Assembly: GCA_965658465.1 (NCBI GenBank)
Contig: CBFHSG010000001.1
Coordinates: forward strand, 62,001-126,000
Source of the DNA: UBA1847 sp965658465
GTDB taxonomy: Bacteria > Pseudomonadota > Gammaproteobacteria > Steroidobacterales > Woeseiaceae
Length of the DNA: 64,000 nucleotides
Reading direction: 5' to 3'
Both the position numbers and the translations under genes were made by a program. Below, piece after piece: positions 34,899-42,948 of the stretch. The first letter of the stretch is position 1. Each line of letters opens with the position of its first letter. The notes below the pieces were generated by a model. The model saw nothing but the letters and a program-made list of their open reading frames with translations, made no database searches and was not told the DNA's origin.

Positions 34899-35836
34899 CC
34901 CGCGAGTTTGCCATCGTTGCCCGCGGGCTGACAAAGCGCTTCGGCGATCTCGTGGCCGTCAGCCAGCTCGACCTGGACGTGCCGCGCGGCGAAATCTACG
35001 GCTTTCTCGGGCCGAACGGCTCCGGCAAGTCGACCACGATACGCATGCTGTGCGGACTGCTGATGCCCAGCGAGGGCAATGCCCGGGTCCTGGGTACCGA
35101 GGTCCCGGGGGACGCACGCCGGCTCAAGCCGAGAATCGGCTACATGACGCAGAAGTTCTCGCTGTTCGGCGACATGACCGTGGCCGAGAACCTGCAGTTC
35201 ATCGCCGAAATCTACTCGTACCCGCGTCGCGAGCGCGTGGCGCGTATCGAGGAGGTGCTCGAACGCTACAACCTTCGTGACCAGCGCAGGCAGCTGGCCG
35301 GGACGATGAGCGGCGGTCAGAAGCAACGCCTTGCCCTCGCCTGCGCCGTACTGCACCGCCCGGAACTGCTGTTGCTCGACGAACCCACGAGCGCGGTCGA
35401 TCCGCAGAGCCGCCGCGATTTCTGGTCGGCGCTGTTTCGCCTCGCCGAAGCCGGCACGACCATACTCGTGTCGACTCACTACATGGATGAAGCCGAGCGT
35501 TGCCACCGGCTCGCCATCCTCGATCATGGCATCAAGGTCGCGGACGACACGCCGACCCGGCTCCGGGCAGAGACCGGCATGCATGTCGTCGAGGTGACCG
35601 GGGACAACCCGTACGACGCACAGGTCGTGATCGCGGACATCCCGGAAGTCGCCAGCGTTACTCAGCTGGGCGTGAGGCTGCGTGTGCTGGTACCCGAAAT
35701 GCACCGCGACCCCACGGGCATTGTGGAGTCGGCGCTGCGCGGCGCAGGGCTGGACGCAAAAGCGACGCTGTCCTCTCCGACCCTCGAGGACGTATTCGTC
35801 GCCGTTACGCTCAAACCGCACAGGCAAGCGGCATGA
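34895..35836 (+). CDS. ABC transporter ATP-binding protein (efflux, DrrA/YbhF type)
   Basis: 313 residues with a GTG start overlapping the adaptor stop. One nucleotide-binding domain: Walker A GPNGSGKSTT, Q-loop MTQKFSLFGDMTV, signature LAGTMSGGQKQR, Walker B LLLLDEPTSAVD, switch His VSTHYMDEAERC. A ~80-residue C-terminal tail follows, as in drug or lipid export ATPases. It powers the permease encoded downstream; the start-stop overlap with that gene is ATGA. Confidence 0.92.
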   Translation: MTREFAIVARGLTKRFGDLVAVSQLDLDVPRGEIYGFLGPNGSGKSTTIRMLCGLLMPSEGNARVLGTEVPGDARRLKPRIGYMTQKFSLFGDMTVAENLQFIAEIYSYPRRERVARIEEVLERYNLRDQRRQLAGTMSGGQKQRLALACAVLHRPELLLLDEPTSAVDPQSRRDFWSALFRLAEAGTTILVSTHYMDEAERCHRLAILDHGIKVADDTPTRLRAETGMHVVEVTGDNPYDAQVVIADIPEVASVTQLGVRLRVLVPEMHRDPTGIVESALRGAGLDAKATLSSPTLEDVFVAVTLKPHRQAA

Positions 35837-36933
35837 AATCCCTGTCACGGATTTTTGCCATACTTCTCAAGGAGGTACGTCAGCTGCGCCGGGACCGGCT
35901 GACGTTCGGCATGGTCGTTGGCCTGCCTGTAATGCAGATGCTGTTGTTCGGTTACGCCATCAACACGGACGTGCGCAACCTCAGGACGGCCGTTGCCGAC
36001 CAGTCGAACACCCACCTGTCGAGAGAGTTCGTCGCCGAACTCGCGCAGACGCAGGTTATCGAAATCGTCACCACCGCGGAATCGCCGCGACAGCTCGAGA
36101 CGCTCTTGCGCGACGGCTCGATTTCCATCGGCGTCTATATTCCGCATGACTTCGATCGCCGCATCGTGGACCGCAACCGCCCCGCGTCGCATCTCCTGGT
36201 CGACGGCAGCGACCCGACCATCCTCGGCGTCGCCAACCAGCTGCGCACGATGCCGTTCGGTTTCGATTCCGGCGGCGCCGGGCCTGCGGCATCGCCAGCC
36301 ATCGAAGTCCGGCCGCATTACAATCCCGAGCGGCGCACGCCGGTCAACATCGTGCCCGGACTCATCGGCGTGATCCTGACGATGACGATGATCCTGTTCA
36401 CGGCCGTTGCGATCGTTCGGGAACGGGAGCGCGGCAACCTCGAATTGCTCATTAATACACCCGTAACCTCCGCGGAACTCATGATCGGCAAGGTCGTCCC
36501 CTACATCCTGATCGGCATGCTGCAGCTCGCCCTGATACTGGCTGTCGGGCGACTGTTGTTCGACGTCCCGGTGCGCGGCAGCGTATTCGACCTGTACCTG
36601 GCCGCTTTCGCATTCATCGCGGCCAACCTCGCCCTCGGTTTGTTGATTTCGACCGCCGCACGGACACAGTTCCAGGCCATGCAGATGACGGTATTCATAT
36701 TGCTGCCGTCGATCCTCCTGTCCGGTTTCATGTTCCCTTTCGAAGGCATGCCGCGGGTTGCACAGTGGCTGGGCGAGGTCCTGCCGAACACCCATTTCAT
36801 ACGCCTGAGCCGCGGCATCATGCTGCGCGAGGCCACGATCGGCGACCTTTACCACGAGGTCGGTTATTTGCTCGGCTTCGCGCTGGTTGCGATGACGGCA
36901 GCGGCCCTGCGGTTTACGAAGCGGCTGGATTAG
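35833..36933 (+). CDS. ABC-2 type permease
   Basis: 366 residues from ATG 35833, which overlaps the ATPase stop (ATGA). One N-terminal helix (FGMVVGLPVMQMLLFGYAI) precedes a large extracytoplasmic domain (~40-170), then five helices including the family signature region (IVREREROGNLELL-like REREGNLELLI context at the start of the second half). Related to YbhS/YbhR exporters. A homodimer is probable because only one permease gene is present, whereas the YbhFSR system has two. Substrate unknown; drugs or other toxic compounds are inferred from TetR control. Confidence 0.88.
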   Translation: MKSLSRIFAILLKEVRQLRRDRLTFGMVVGLPVMQMLLFGYAINTDVRNLRTAVADQSNTHLSREFVAELAQTQVIEIVTTAESPRQLETLLRDGSISIGVYIPHDFDRRIVDRNRPASHLLVDGSDPTILGVANQLRTMPFGFDSGGAGPAASPAIEVRPHYNPERRTPVNIVPGLIGVILTMTMILFTAVAIVRERERGNLELLINTPVTSAELMIGKVVPYILIGMLQLALILAVGRLLFDVPVRGSVFDLYLAAFAFIAANLALGLLISTAARTQFQAMQMTVFILLPSILLSGFMFPFEGMPRVAQWLGEVLPNTHFIRLSRGIMLREATIGDLYHEVGYLLGFALVAMTAAALRFTKRLD

Positions 36934-36986
36934 GGGCCGATTGTCGGGCCCGCAAGGGGCTGCAAAAACTCGCAAAATCGCGCCCG

Positions 36987-37026
36987 TTCTGGTCCAATCG
37001 GTGCGGCAGCGATTAGACTGTATACT
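36987..37026 (+). promoter_or_regulatory. TTCTGGTCCAAT element and -10 before the FixJ-like regulator
   Basis: TTCTGGTCCAAT (36987-36998) lies where a -35 would be, followed by TAGACT (37014-37019) and TATACT (37021-37026). There is no TTGACA-like -35, so the 12-mer may be an activator site. A second copy with near-equal spacing precedes the tetR gene at 10851. Confidence 0.4.
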
Positions 37027-37065
37027 TCCACGCGCAAGACTCAGAAACCAGACCGACCGGGAAGC

Positions 37066-37683
37066 ATGAACCAACAAACCGAGCAATCAGCCACCGTTTT
37101 TATCGTCGACGACGACCCGGCGATCCGGTTCGCGATGCAGGCCCTGATGGATTCCGTCAACCTCAGGCACGAGATCTATGGTTCCGGTGACGAGTTTCTG
37201 GAACAGGTGACCGAGGAGCGGCCCGGCTGTCTCGTGCTTGACATCCGCATGCCGGGACTCGGCGGCCTGGAACTCCAGGAAGAACTGCTCAAACGCGGCA
37301 ACAGCCTGCCCGTCATTTTCATCACCGGACACGGCGACGTGCCCATGGCGGTCGAAGCCATGCAAAAAGGCGCCGTGGACTTCATCCAGAAACCGTTCCG
37401 CGACCAGGACCTGCTGGACCGGATTCGCGAAGCGCTCCGGACCGATCGTGAACGCCGCGAGGAGCAGCAACATCATGCCGAGGTCGAGGATCGCATTGCT
37501 CGATTGACGAATCGGGAACGCGAGGTATTCGACCTCGTCGTGACGGGCAAGCCCAACAAGGTGATCGCGTACGAACTCGGCGTCAGTCAGCGCACGGTCG
37601 AAATTCACCGGGCGCGAGTAATGGAAAAGATGCAGGCGAGATCACTCGCCGATCTTGTCAAGATGCACATGCATCAGGAGTAG
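37066..37683 (+). CDS. FixJ-family response regulator
   Basis: 205 residues, the FixJ length. Receiver domain 8-125 with acidic pair Asp15-Asp17, phospho-acceptor Asp59 (LVLDIRMPG), Thr87 and Lys109 (FIQKPF). A LuxR-type helix-turn-helix occupies ~140-205 (LTNREREVFDLVVTGKPNKVIAYELGVSQRTVEIHRARVMEKM). FixJ/TodT/TtrR-type proteins activate respiratory or catabolic genes on phosphorylation. No kinase gene adjoins it; the nearest is the PAS hybrid kinase at 40865. Its 3' end overlaps the convergent dksA-like gene by ten bases. Confidence 0.9.
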   Translation: MNQQTEQSATVFIVDDDPAIRFAMQALMDSVNLRHEIYGSGDEFLEQVTEERPGCLVLDIRMPGLGGLELQEELLKRGNSLPVIFITGHGDVPMAVEAMQKGAVDFIQKPFRDQDLLDRIREALRTDRERREEQQHHAEVEDRIARLTNREREVFDLVVTGKPNKVIAYELGVSQRTVEIHRARVMEKMQARSLADLVKMHMHQE

Positions 37684-38027
37684 CGCCCGCTGCGTTCCTC
37701 CTCCAGGCGCGCGCAGTCGATACACTTTTTCGCGTAGGGATGGGCGTCGATCCTGGCGCGATCGATGTCGGTTCCGCATTCGATACAGATACCGTACTCA
37801 CCGGCGTCCATGCGCTGCAATGCGGCGGAAATACTCCTGATCTCCGCTCGCGCCTCGTTTCCCAGCGCATCGACCACTTCGCTGTCTTCCAGCTCCTTGG
37901 CGCGTTCCTTGGAGTCCGGGTGGTAACCGCGCCGCAGGTTGTCGGTGATCCGCTCGAGGCGAAGGGTCAGTTCTGCCTTCTTCTTCTCGAGCTGCTCCCG
38001 GAGAGCGTCATATGGATGGGCCTGCAT
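37674..38027 (-). CDS. DksA/TraR-family zinc-finger protein
   Basis: 117 residues. A predicted coiled-coil (about 5-75) bears DSKERA, close to the DksA tip motif DxxDxA; then the four-cysteine zinc finger CIEC-CIDC (ICIECGTDIDRARIDAHPYAKKCIDCARLEE). DksA-like proteins bind the RNA polymerase secondary channel. It is shorter than DksA (151 residues), so it is one of the small paralogues with a general stress or redox role. It overlaps the end of the FixJ-like gene and is divergent from the stress-protein gene. Confidence 0.87.
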   Translation of the reverse strand: MQAHPYDALREQLEKKKAELTLRLERITDNLRRGYHPDSKERAKELEDSEVVDALGNEARAEIRSISAALQRMDAGEYGICIECGTDIDRARIDAHPYAKKCIDCARLEEERSGRYS

Positions 38028-38119
38028 TGGCGAAAACCTCCCCTGGGCGCTGTCCCCAGAGCCCGTGTCCTGTGAGGTTAATCTACGGGTATTGGGAAGT
38101 GAGCCGTATCAGTAAAACC

Positions 38120-38139
38120 ACTTATCAAGTCATAAGTAG
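38120..38139 (+). promoter_or_regulatory. Inverted repeat before the universal stress gene
   Basis: ACTTAT-CAAGTC-ATAAGT (38120-38137) has the same 6-base spacing as the dyad before ccoN, and the right arm reads ATAAGTAG, one mismatch from the FixJ consensus GTAMGTAG as I recall it. A TATACG -10-like hexamer lies at 38147-38152. It is a candidate binding site for the FixJ-like regulator. Confidence 0.4.
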
Positions 38140-38247
38140 AATCCGATATACGCTAGGCATGTCGCCTTATGGAAGGTAAAAACCAGCGGACTTACGCTTT
38201 CTGCGACGAAGAATTCTATCCTGTACTGACACTAACAGGGTGCGGCA

Positions 38248-39210
38248 ATGCACGAGTTAGCGAAAATCCTTTCCGTTATCGATCCGACGGTCAAAGAACA
38301 GCCCGGCATGCACCGCGCTGCCTGGCTGGCGAAAAAGACCGGCGCAGAACTTGAACTGCTGGTCTGCTACTACAACGAATACCTGAGTGGTGATCGCCTT
38401 TTCGATTCCCCGTCTCTGGAAAAAGCACGCAACGAAGTTATCGGCAGCCACTCGAAACACCTGGAGGAACTGGCCGAGCCGCTGCGCAAAGACGGTGTTG
38501 TCGTGACGACGTCCGCGATCTGGGATCATCCGCTTTACGAGGGCATCGTGCGGCATGTGGTATCGACGGGGACCGACCTCGTCGTCAAGGATACGCATCA
38601 TCACTCGGCCGTTGCGCGCGCCTTGTTGACGAACACCGACTGGAGCCTGATTCGCACCTGCCCGGCGCCCCTGTGGCTCGTCAAGCCCGTTGATTTCCAG
38701 GAAGAGCCTGTATTCATTGCCGCTATCGACCCGATGAATGAACATGACAAACCTGCGGCGCTCGACGACGAGATCCTGCAGACGAGCAAGTTCATCGCCG
38801 AAAAGGTCGGTGGCCGGGTCCACGCATTTCATTCCTACGACCCGCGAATCGCGGTTGCCACGGCGACAGCGAATGCCTATATACCGGTATCACTGCCGTT
38901 CGACGAAATCGAACAGCAGATGCACGAAGACCACCAGAAGCGATTCAACGAAATCACATCGTTCCACGGGATCGAGGACGACAGGCTACACCTCGTCGCA
39001 GGCCTCACGCACGAAGAGCTGCCGATCGTCGCCGAAGAACTCAGGGCCGCCGCCGTGGTCATGGGCGCCGTATCCCGAAATCGCTGGAAACGCCTGTTCA
39101 TCGGCGCAACGGCCGAACGCACGCTGGAACACCTGCCCTGCGATCTGCTGATCATCAAGCCGGACTGGTTCCAGACGCCAGTCGAACAGGACACGCACGA
39201 AGCAGCCTGA
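38248..39210 (+). CDS. Tandem-domain universal stress protein (UspE-like)
   Basis: 320 residues made of two UspA folds (about 5-145 and 155-305). The second domain ends with a nucleotide-binding-type signature (VVMGAVSRNRWKRLFIGATAERTLEHLPCDLLIIKP), matching G-2x-G-9x-G(S/T). The first domain has a degenerate version (RALLTNTDWSLIRTCPAPLWLVKP). UspE proteins respond to stress, stationary phase or anoxia. The palindrome upstream and its place between a FixJ-like regulator and the cbb3 operon suggest redox control. Confidence 0.88.
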   Translation: MHELAKILSVIDPTVKEQPGMHRAAWLAKKTGAELELLVCYYNEYLSGDRLFDSPSLEKARNEVIGSHSKHLEELAEPLRKDGVVVTTSAIWDHPLYEGIVRHVVSTGTDLVVKDTHHHSAVARALLTNTDWSLIRTCPAPLWLVKPVDFQEEPVFIAAIDPMNEHDKPAALDDEILQTSKFIAEKVGGRVHAFHSYDPRIAVATATANAYIPVSLPFDEIEQQMHEDHQKRFNEITSFHGIEDDRLHLVAGLTHEELPIVAEELRAAAVVMGAVSRNRWKRLFIGATAERTLEHLPCDLLIIKPDWFQTPVEQDTHEAA

Positions 39211-39216
39211 GCCCCC

Positions 39217-39309
39217 GTAGGAGCGGCTCTCGAGCCGCGAACCGATCGCGCGCCAAGGCACGCTCCTACAAGACACAAGAACCCGTAGGAGCGGCTCTCG
39301 AGCCGCGAA
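39217..39309. repeat. REP/REPIN cluster, three copies
   Basis: GTAGGAGCGGCTCTCGAGCC... occurs forward at 39217-39241 and 39285-39309, with an inverted, diverged copy at 39246-39269. Each copy is itself a hairpin. The forward/inverted pair with 4-base gap is a REPIN. It sits in the 275-base gap between convergent genes. The rest of the gap (39344-39485) shows only ATACGTAACTTCCCC at 39441, FixJ-like but not before a gene. Confidence 0.85.
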
Positions 39310-39310
39310 C

Positions 39311-39343
39311 AAAAAAAAGCCCGCTATGCAGCGCATAGCGGGC
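39311..39343 (-). terminator. Intrinsic terminator for the secreted-protein gene
   Basis: On the minus strand: GCCCGCTATGC, 3-base loop, GCATAGCGGGC, then eight T. The 11-base perfect stem and T-run are textbook. It lies 143 bases past the stop of the gene at 39486. Confidence 0.85.
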
Positions 39344-39485
39344 ATGGAGAGAAAATCGGGCATTCGCGCCGTAGTTCCTGACAACTCTTGCAGGCGAAAA
39401 TAACCGTGCAGTTAAGATGCCAGACTGTTCGCTCAGAACTATACGTAACTTCCCCTACTCCAGCGCGAGTGTACCCGACCGGAAC

Positions 39486-39935
39486 TTACTTCATCGTCAC
39501 TTCGCGGAACAGGTACTCACCCGTGATAGTGCGAATGTCCGGATAGGTCACAACGATTTTGTCCGACTTTTCCTGGTTTTCCTTACCCCAGGCTTTCATG
39601 AAGGCTTCGTACTCTGCCTTGTCCGGCTGCATGTCGGCCGAGCTCTCGAACCTGACGACCAGCAATACGTTGAAGTCGCCACCGTTCGGCAACTGGCTGA
39701 CATAGATGCCATAGTCCTTGATCTGGCCCAGCTCCATGGCCACCTCGTTGGCAGGCACCCAGGTGTCTCTCAGTCCCTCGAGGTACTGGTCGATCATGTT
39801 GGAATCGACCTTGATCGTCGTGACGTTCGATACCCCCGGGCTGACTTCGTAATCAGTCCACGGCTCCAGGTCCGCCGACGCGACACCTGCGAAGCAGACA
39901 AGTATGAAACCGGTAAAAAGCTGGCTTATTCTCAT
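39486..39935 (-). CDS. Secreted protein of unknown function
   Basis: 149 residues. Signal peptide 1-21 (MRISQLFTGFILVCFAGVASA) then ~128 mature residues, no cysteine after the signal, rich in acidic and aromatic residues, ending EYLFREVTMK. I recognise no family; the alternating strand/helix pattern (VTTIKVDSNMIDQYLEGL, DFNVLLVVRF) resembles a small ferredoxin-like fold. It is a single gene between phzF-like (73 bases upstream) and a strong terminator. Confidence 0.75.
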   Translation of the reverse strand: MRISQLFTGFILVCFAGVASADLEPWTDYEVSPGVSNVTTIKVDSNMIDQYLEGLRDTWVPANEVAMELGQIKDYGIYVSQLPNGGDFNVLLVVRFESSADMQPDKAEYEAFMKAWGKENQEKSDKIVVTYPDIRTITGEYLFREVTMK

Positions 39936-40008
39936 TTATCGTTCTCCCTGGTTTTTAGCTAAACGCTTGAATTGCGATGGCCTGTACGGCCAGTCGCTGC
40001 GCGCAACA

Positions 40009-40851
40009 CTACGCACTATCGTGTGGAATTGCGAGACGGGAGGCGGCGGCTTGCGTCAATTCGCCCCTGAAAACAGTGACGGCATGGCCGCCGAGAAAAA
40101 CGCGCTCACCGGACACGCGAACCCGGACGACACCGCCGCGCGACGAAGCCTGCAAGGCGGTCATCTCGCTCTTGCCGAGCTGCTCGCCCCAGTATGGCCC
40201 GAGGCAGCAATGCGCCGAGCCGGTCACGGGGTCCTCATCGACGCCGACACCCGGCGCGAAGAACCGCGAGACGAAATCGAATCGATTATCTTCCGCGGTA
40301 CTGGTGACGATCACGCCGCGACATCCGAGTTCGACGAGTCGCCGGAAATCAGGCCGCGATGCCCTGACATCACTCTCGGATCCCACCCGCACCAGAAGAT
40401 CGAAGGCGGACCGGCCAACCTGCTGCGGAATGACGCCGAGCGCATCGCCGAGATCCCGAACCTGTGCCTGGTCCAGTTCGGCAACAGCGGGAGCCGTCGC
40501 GGGGAAATCGAGTTCGATCAGGTCTTCGTTTCGGCCCGCCACCAGTACGCCACTGCGGGTCCGGAAGCGGATCTTTGCGTCGTCCGCCACGCATCCTTCC
40601 GTCCACAGCGCATGCGCCGCGGCCAGTGTCGCGTGACCGCACAGATCGACTTCGACGGCCGGTGTAAACCAGCGCAAGTCAAAGCCGTCACGGGCGGCAC
40701 GCACGAACGCCGTCTCCGACAGGTTCATCTCCCCGGCGACGGCCTGCATCCAGTGCGCGTCGCGTTCGTCGTCCAGCAGGCAGACGGCAGCCGGGTTGCC
40801 GGTATACGGCCGCTCCGCAAAAGCGTCGATCTGAAGGCAGGTAACCGGCAC
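40009..40851 (-). CDS. PhzF-family protein
   Basis: 280 residues, two-domain diaminopimelate-epimerase-like fold. N-terminal QIDAFAERPYTGNPAAV and MNLSETAFV (catalytic Glu) are the family signatures, with DLCGHATLAAAHALW and DPVTGSAHCCLGPYW in the second half. PhzF isomerises a chorismate-derived compound in phenazine synthesis, but most relatives lie outside phenazine clusters, as here, with unknown substrates. It ends the minus-strand run downstream of the hybrid kinase (13 bases), probably co-transcribed. Confidence 0.88.
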   Translation of the reverse strand: MPVTCLQIDAFAERPYTGNPAAVCLLDDERDAHWMQAVAGEMNLSETAFVRAARDGFDLRWFTPAVEVDLCGHATLAAAHALWTEGCVADDAKIRFRTRSGVLVAGRNEDLIELDFPATAPAVAELDQAQVRDLGDALGVIPQQVGRSAFDLLVRVGSESDVRASRPDFRRLVELGCRGVIVTSTAEDNRFDFVSRFFAPGVGVDEDPVTGSAHCCLGPYWGEQLGKSEMTALQASSRGGVVRVRVSGERVFLGGHAVTVFRGELTQAAASRLAIPHDSA

Positions 40852-40864
40852 CCGGGTCAGGCAC

Positions 40865-42778
40865 TCAATCCTGCGGCACGACGCCCGTTTTCGTGGCGAT
40901 GTGCGCGGCGGCGAGCAGCCGGCTGGTGTTGACGGGCTTGCTCATCAAGGTGCAGTTATCCACGGGGCGCGCGTCCTTGACTACCTTGGACGTGTCCCCG
41001 CTGACGATGAAAGCGGGAATATTCACACCGTAATGTTCGCGAATGCCCTTAACGGCCTCGACGCCCGTGGAACCGTCCAGCAGGTGAAAATCGGAAATCA
41101 GCAGCGAGGGCACGGCTTCCAGGTGCTCGATGATGGCGTCGGCTTCCGGCGCCGATTTTGCCGTTGCCACGCGGTAACCCTCGGCCTCGAGCAACAGCCC
41201 CCACGCATTCGCGACGTTGACGTCGTCTTCGATCAGGATCACGGTACCCACTCCAGCCGACTCCGTGGCCGCCGCGGTCTTGAGTTCTTCGCTCTCGGCA
41301 CGCTGCGGCGCGGCGACGACCGGCACTGAAACGCAGAACTTCGAGCCCTGGCCGGGCTCGGATTCCACGGCGACATCGTGCTCCAGCAGATCGGCGAGGC
41401 GCCGCACGATGGCGAGCCCGAGACCAAAACCCTCCGTGCTCGAGCCGGGCGTCTTGGTCTGGTGGAACTCCTTGAAGATCTCCTCGAGCTGGTCTGCCTC
41501 GATCCCGATGCCGGTATCAACGACTACCAGCCGACACATGTCGCCCGCGCAATCACAGACCATTTCGACCCGGCCGCTGTCCGTATAGCGAATGGCGTTC
41601 GACACGAGGTTCTGGATGATCTCGCTGAGCAGGTTGGGATCACTGCGAACCGTGACCGCGCAGGGCTCGGCTGAAAATTCAAGGCCCTTGTGGCTCGCCT
41701 GGCGCCCGAACTCCGCCGACAGTCGATCGATGAGCCGCTGCATCGGGAATTCCTCGATTTCAGGCGTCACGACGCCGGCGTCGAGCCGGCTGATATCCAG
41801 GAGAGAATTCAGCAGGTTGGTCATCGCGGTCAGCGAATGCTCCTGGCTTTCGATCATCTCCCGGGCACGCTCATCCTTGACCGTGCGGCGCAGAGCGCCG
41901 TTGAGGAGACTCAATGCCTGCACGGGCTGGCGCAGGTCGTGACTCGCGGCGGCAAGAAACGCCGTGTTGGCTTTTTGCGCCCGCTCGGCTGCCTGGCGTG
42001 CTGCGATGATCTCCTGCTCCATGCGGCGGCGCTGGGTAACGTCCCTTATCACGCTGGAGACGAACATGCCGTTCGACGTCTTGACCGGGCTGAGGCTGAT
42101 CTCGACGGGAAACTCACTGCCGTCCTTGCGACGTCCGAACAGATCGAGGCCCGCGCCCATCGGCCGTAACTCGGGGTCTGCAACGTAACCGTCACGATGC
42201 CGCAGGTGATTATTGCGGATGCCCTCGGGCAGCAGCATTTCGACCTGGTGCCCCAGCAGCTCGGCACGGGTGTAGCCGAACATGTCCTCGGCCTGGCGGT
42301 TGACGATGGCGATGCGACCGCGCTCATCGACGATGATCATTGCGTCCGGAGCAGTCTCGAGCATCGTGCGGAAATACGCCTCCGATTCGTCCCCGGCATT
42401 CACCTCCCGAATCGTGCTGGCAACGAGCAGGCCGGCATCGGTGTTGACCGGGGTCAGTGCGATTTCCGCGCGAAATCGGCTGCCGTCTTTACGCTGACCG
42501 TAAAGGTCCAGCCCCGACAGCAGGGGTCGCGCCCGTGGCGATTCCTTGTAGCGCCGGCGATACTCCTCGTGCTGGTCGCGAAGATCCGCGGGCATCAGCG
42601 TTTCTACGGGTCTGCCCACCAGTTCCTCGGCGGAATACTCGAACAACGTCTCCGCACCGCGGTTGATAAAGACGATCCGTCCGTCACCGTCCGTTACGAT
42701 CGCGGCGTCGGCAGCGGCGTGCAAAAGCTCGTTGACGACCTCGGCGGGTAGCCTGCTGGCGGACATAGGGGGGCACAT
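40865..42778 (-). CDS. PAS-PAS hybrid sensor histidine kinase with C-terminal receiver
   Basis: 637 residues. No membrane helix, so cytoplasmic. PAS1 (~8-125), PAS2 (~130-250), a short coiled coil, HisKA with His280 (AAASHDLRQP), HATPase_c (NLVSNAIRYTD, DTGIGI, GFGLGLAIV; ~370-485) and a receiver with Asp563 (LLISDFHL). Each PAS has a His (70 and 191) at the place of the FixL haem ligand, but the FixL distal Arg (GIGRI) is replaced by Leu (GAGLD), so haem binding is uncertain. It is divergent from ccoN; it may signal to the FixJ-like regulator. ATG 42766 is an alternative start. Confidence 0.87.
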   Translation of the reverse strand: MCPPMSASRLPAEVVNELLHAAADAAIVTDGDGRIVFINRGAETLFEYSAEELVGRPVETLMPADLRDQHEEYRRRYKESPRARPLLSGLDLYGQRKDGSRFRAEIALTPVNTDAGLLVASTIREVNAGDESEAYFRTMLETAPDAMIIVDERGRIAIVNRQAEDMFGYTRAELLGHQVEMLLPEGIRNNHLRHRDGYVADPELRPMGAGLDLFGRRKDGSEFPVEISLSPVKTSNGMFVSSVIRDVTQRRRMEQEIIAARQAAERAQKANTAFLAAASHDLRQPVQALSLLNGALRRTVKDERAREMIESQEHSLTAMTNLLNSLLDISRLDAGVVTPEIEEFPMQRLIDRLSAEFGRQASHKGLEFSAEPCAVTVRSDPNLLSEIIQNLVSNAIRYTDSGRVEMVCDCAGDMCRLVVVDTGIGIEADQLEEIFKEFHQTKTPGSSTEGFGLGLAIVRRLADLLEHDVAVESEPGQGSKFCVSVPVVAAPQRAESEELKTAAATESAGVGTVILIEDDVNVANAWGLLLEAEGYRVATAKSAPEADAIIEHLEAVPSLLISDFHLLDGSTGVEAVKGIREHYGVNIPAFIVSGDTSKVVKDARPVDNCTLMSKPVNTSRLLAAAHIATKTGVVPQD

Positions 42779-42860
42779 GGAAATGGCTAAGGCCTCGATT
42801 ATAAAGGGGCTTCCCGCAGAAAACAGCCTCCAATCAGGCACTGCGCCAGCCGCCAAATTC

Positions 42861-42930
42861 CATACGTAGAGTTACGTATGTGGCCCCTCCGGCGGCGCTG
42901 TTAGCGTGCCAACGGACTCGGGGATATACT
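42861..42930 (+). promoter_or_regulatory. FixJ-like dyad and promoter upstream of ccoN
   Basis: CATACGT-AGAGTT-ACGTATG (42861-42880) is a perfect 7-base inverted repeat; ATACGTAG within it differs by one base from GTAMGTAG. A -10 TATACT lies at 42925-42930, which puts the dyad centre near -66, where FixJ-class activators act. No FNR/Anr box (TTGAT-N4-ATCAA) is visible in the 263-base gap. Confidence 0.5.
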
Positions 42931-42948
42931 TGGCATTCCGGGTGCCAA
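42930..42948 (+). repeat. Inverted repeat TTGGCA-N7-TGCCAA in the ccoN leader
   Basis: Perfect 6-base arms around the predicted transcription start. It could be an operator or, being transcribed, a 5' hairpin. The leader after it (42949-43041) shows only AGGGG as ribosome-binding site before the TTG start. Confidence 0.35.

Noticed and set aside
40865..42778. Calling the hybrid kinase FixL
   Set aside because: It has a C-terminal receiver, lacks the FixL distal arginine and haem binding cannot be read from sequence.
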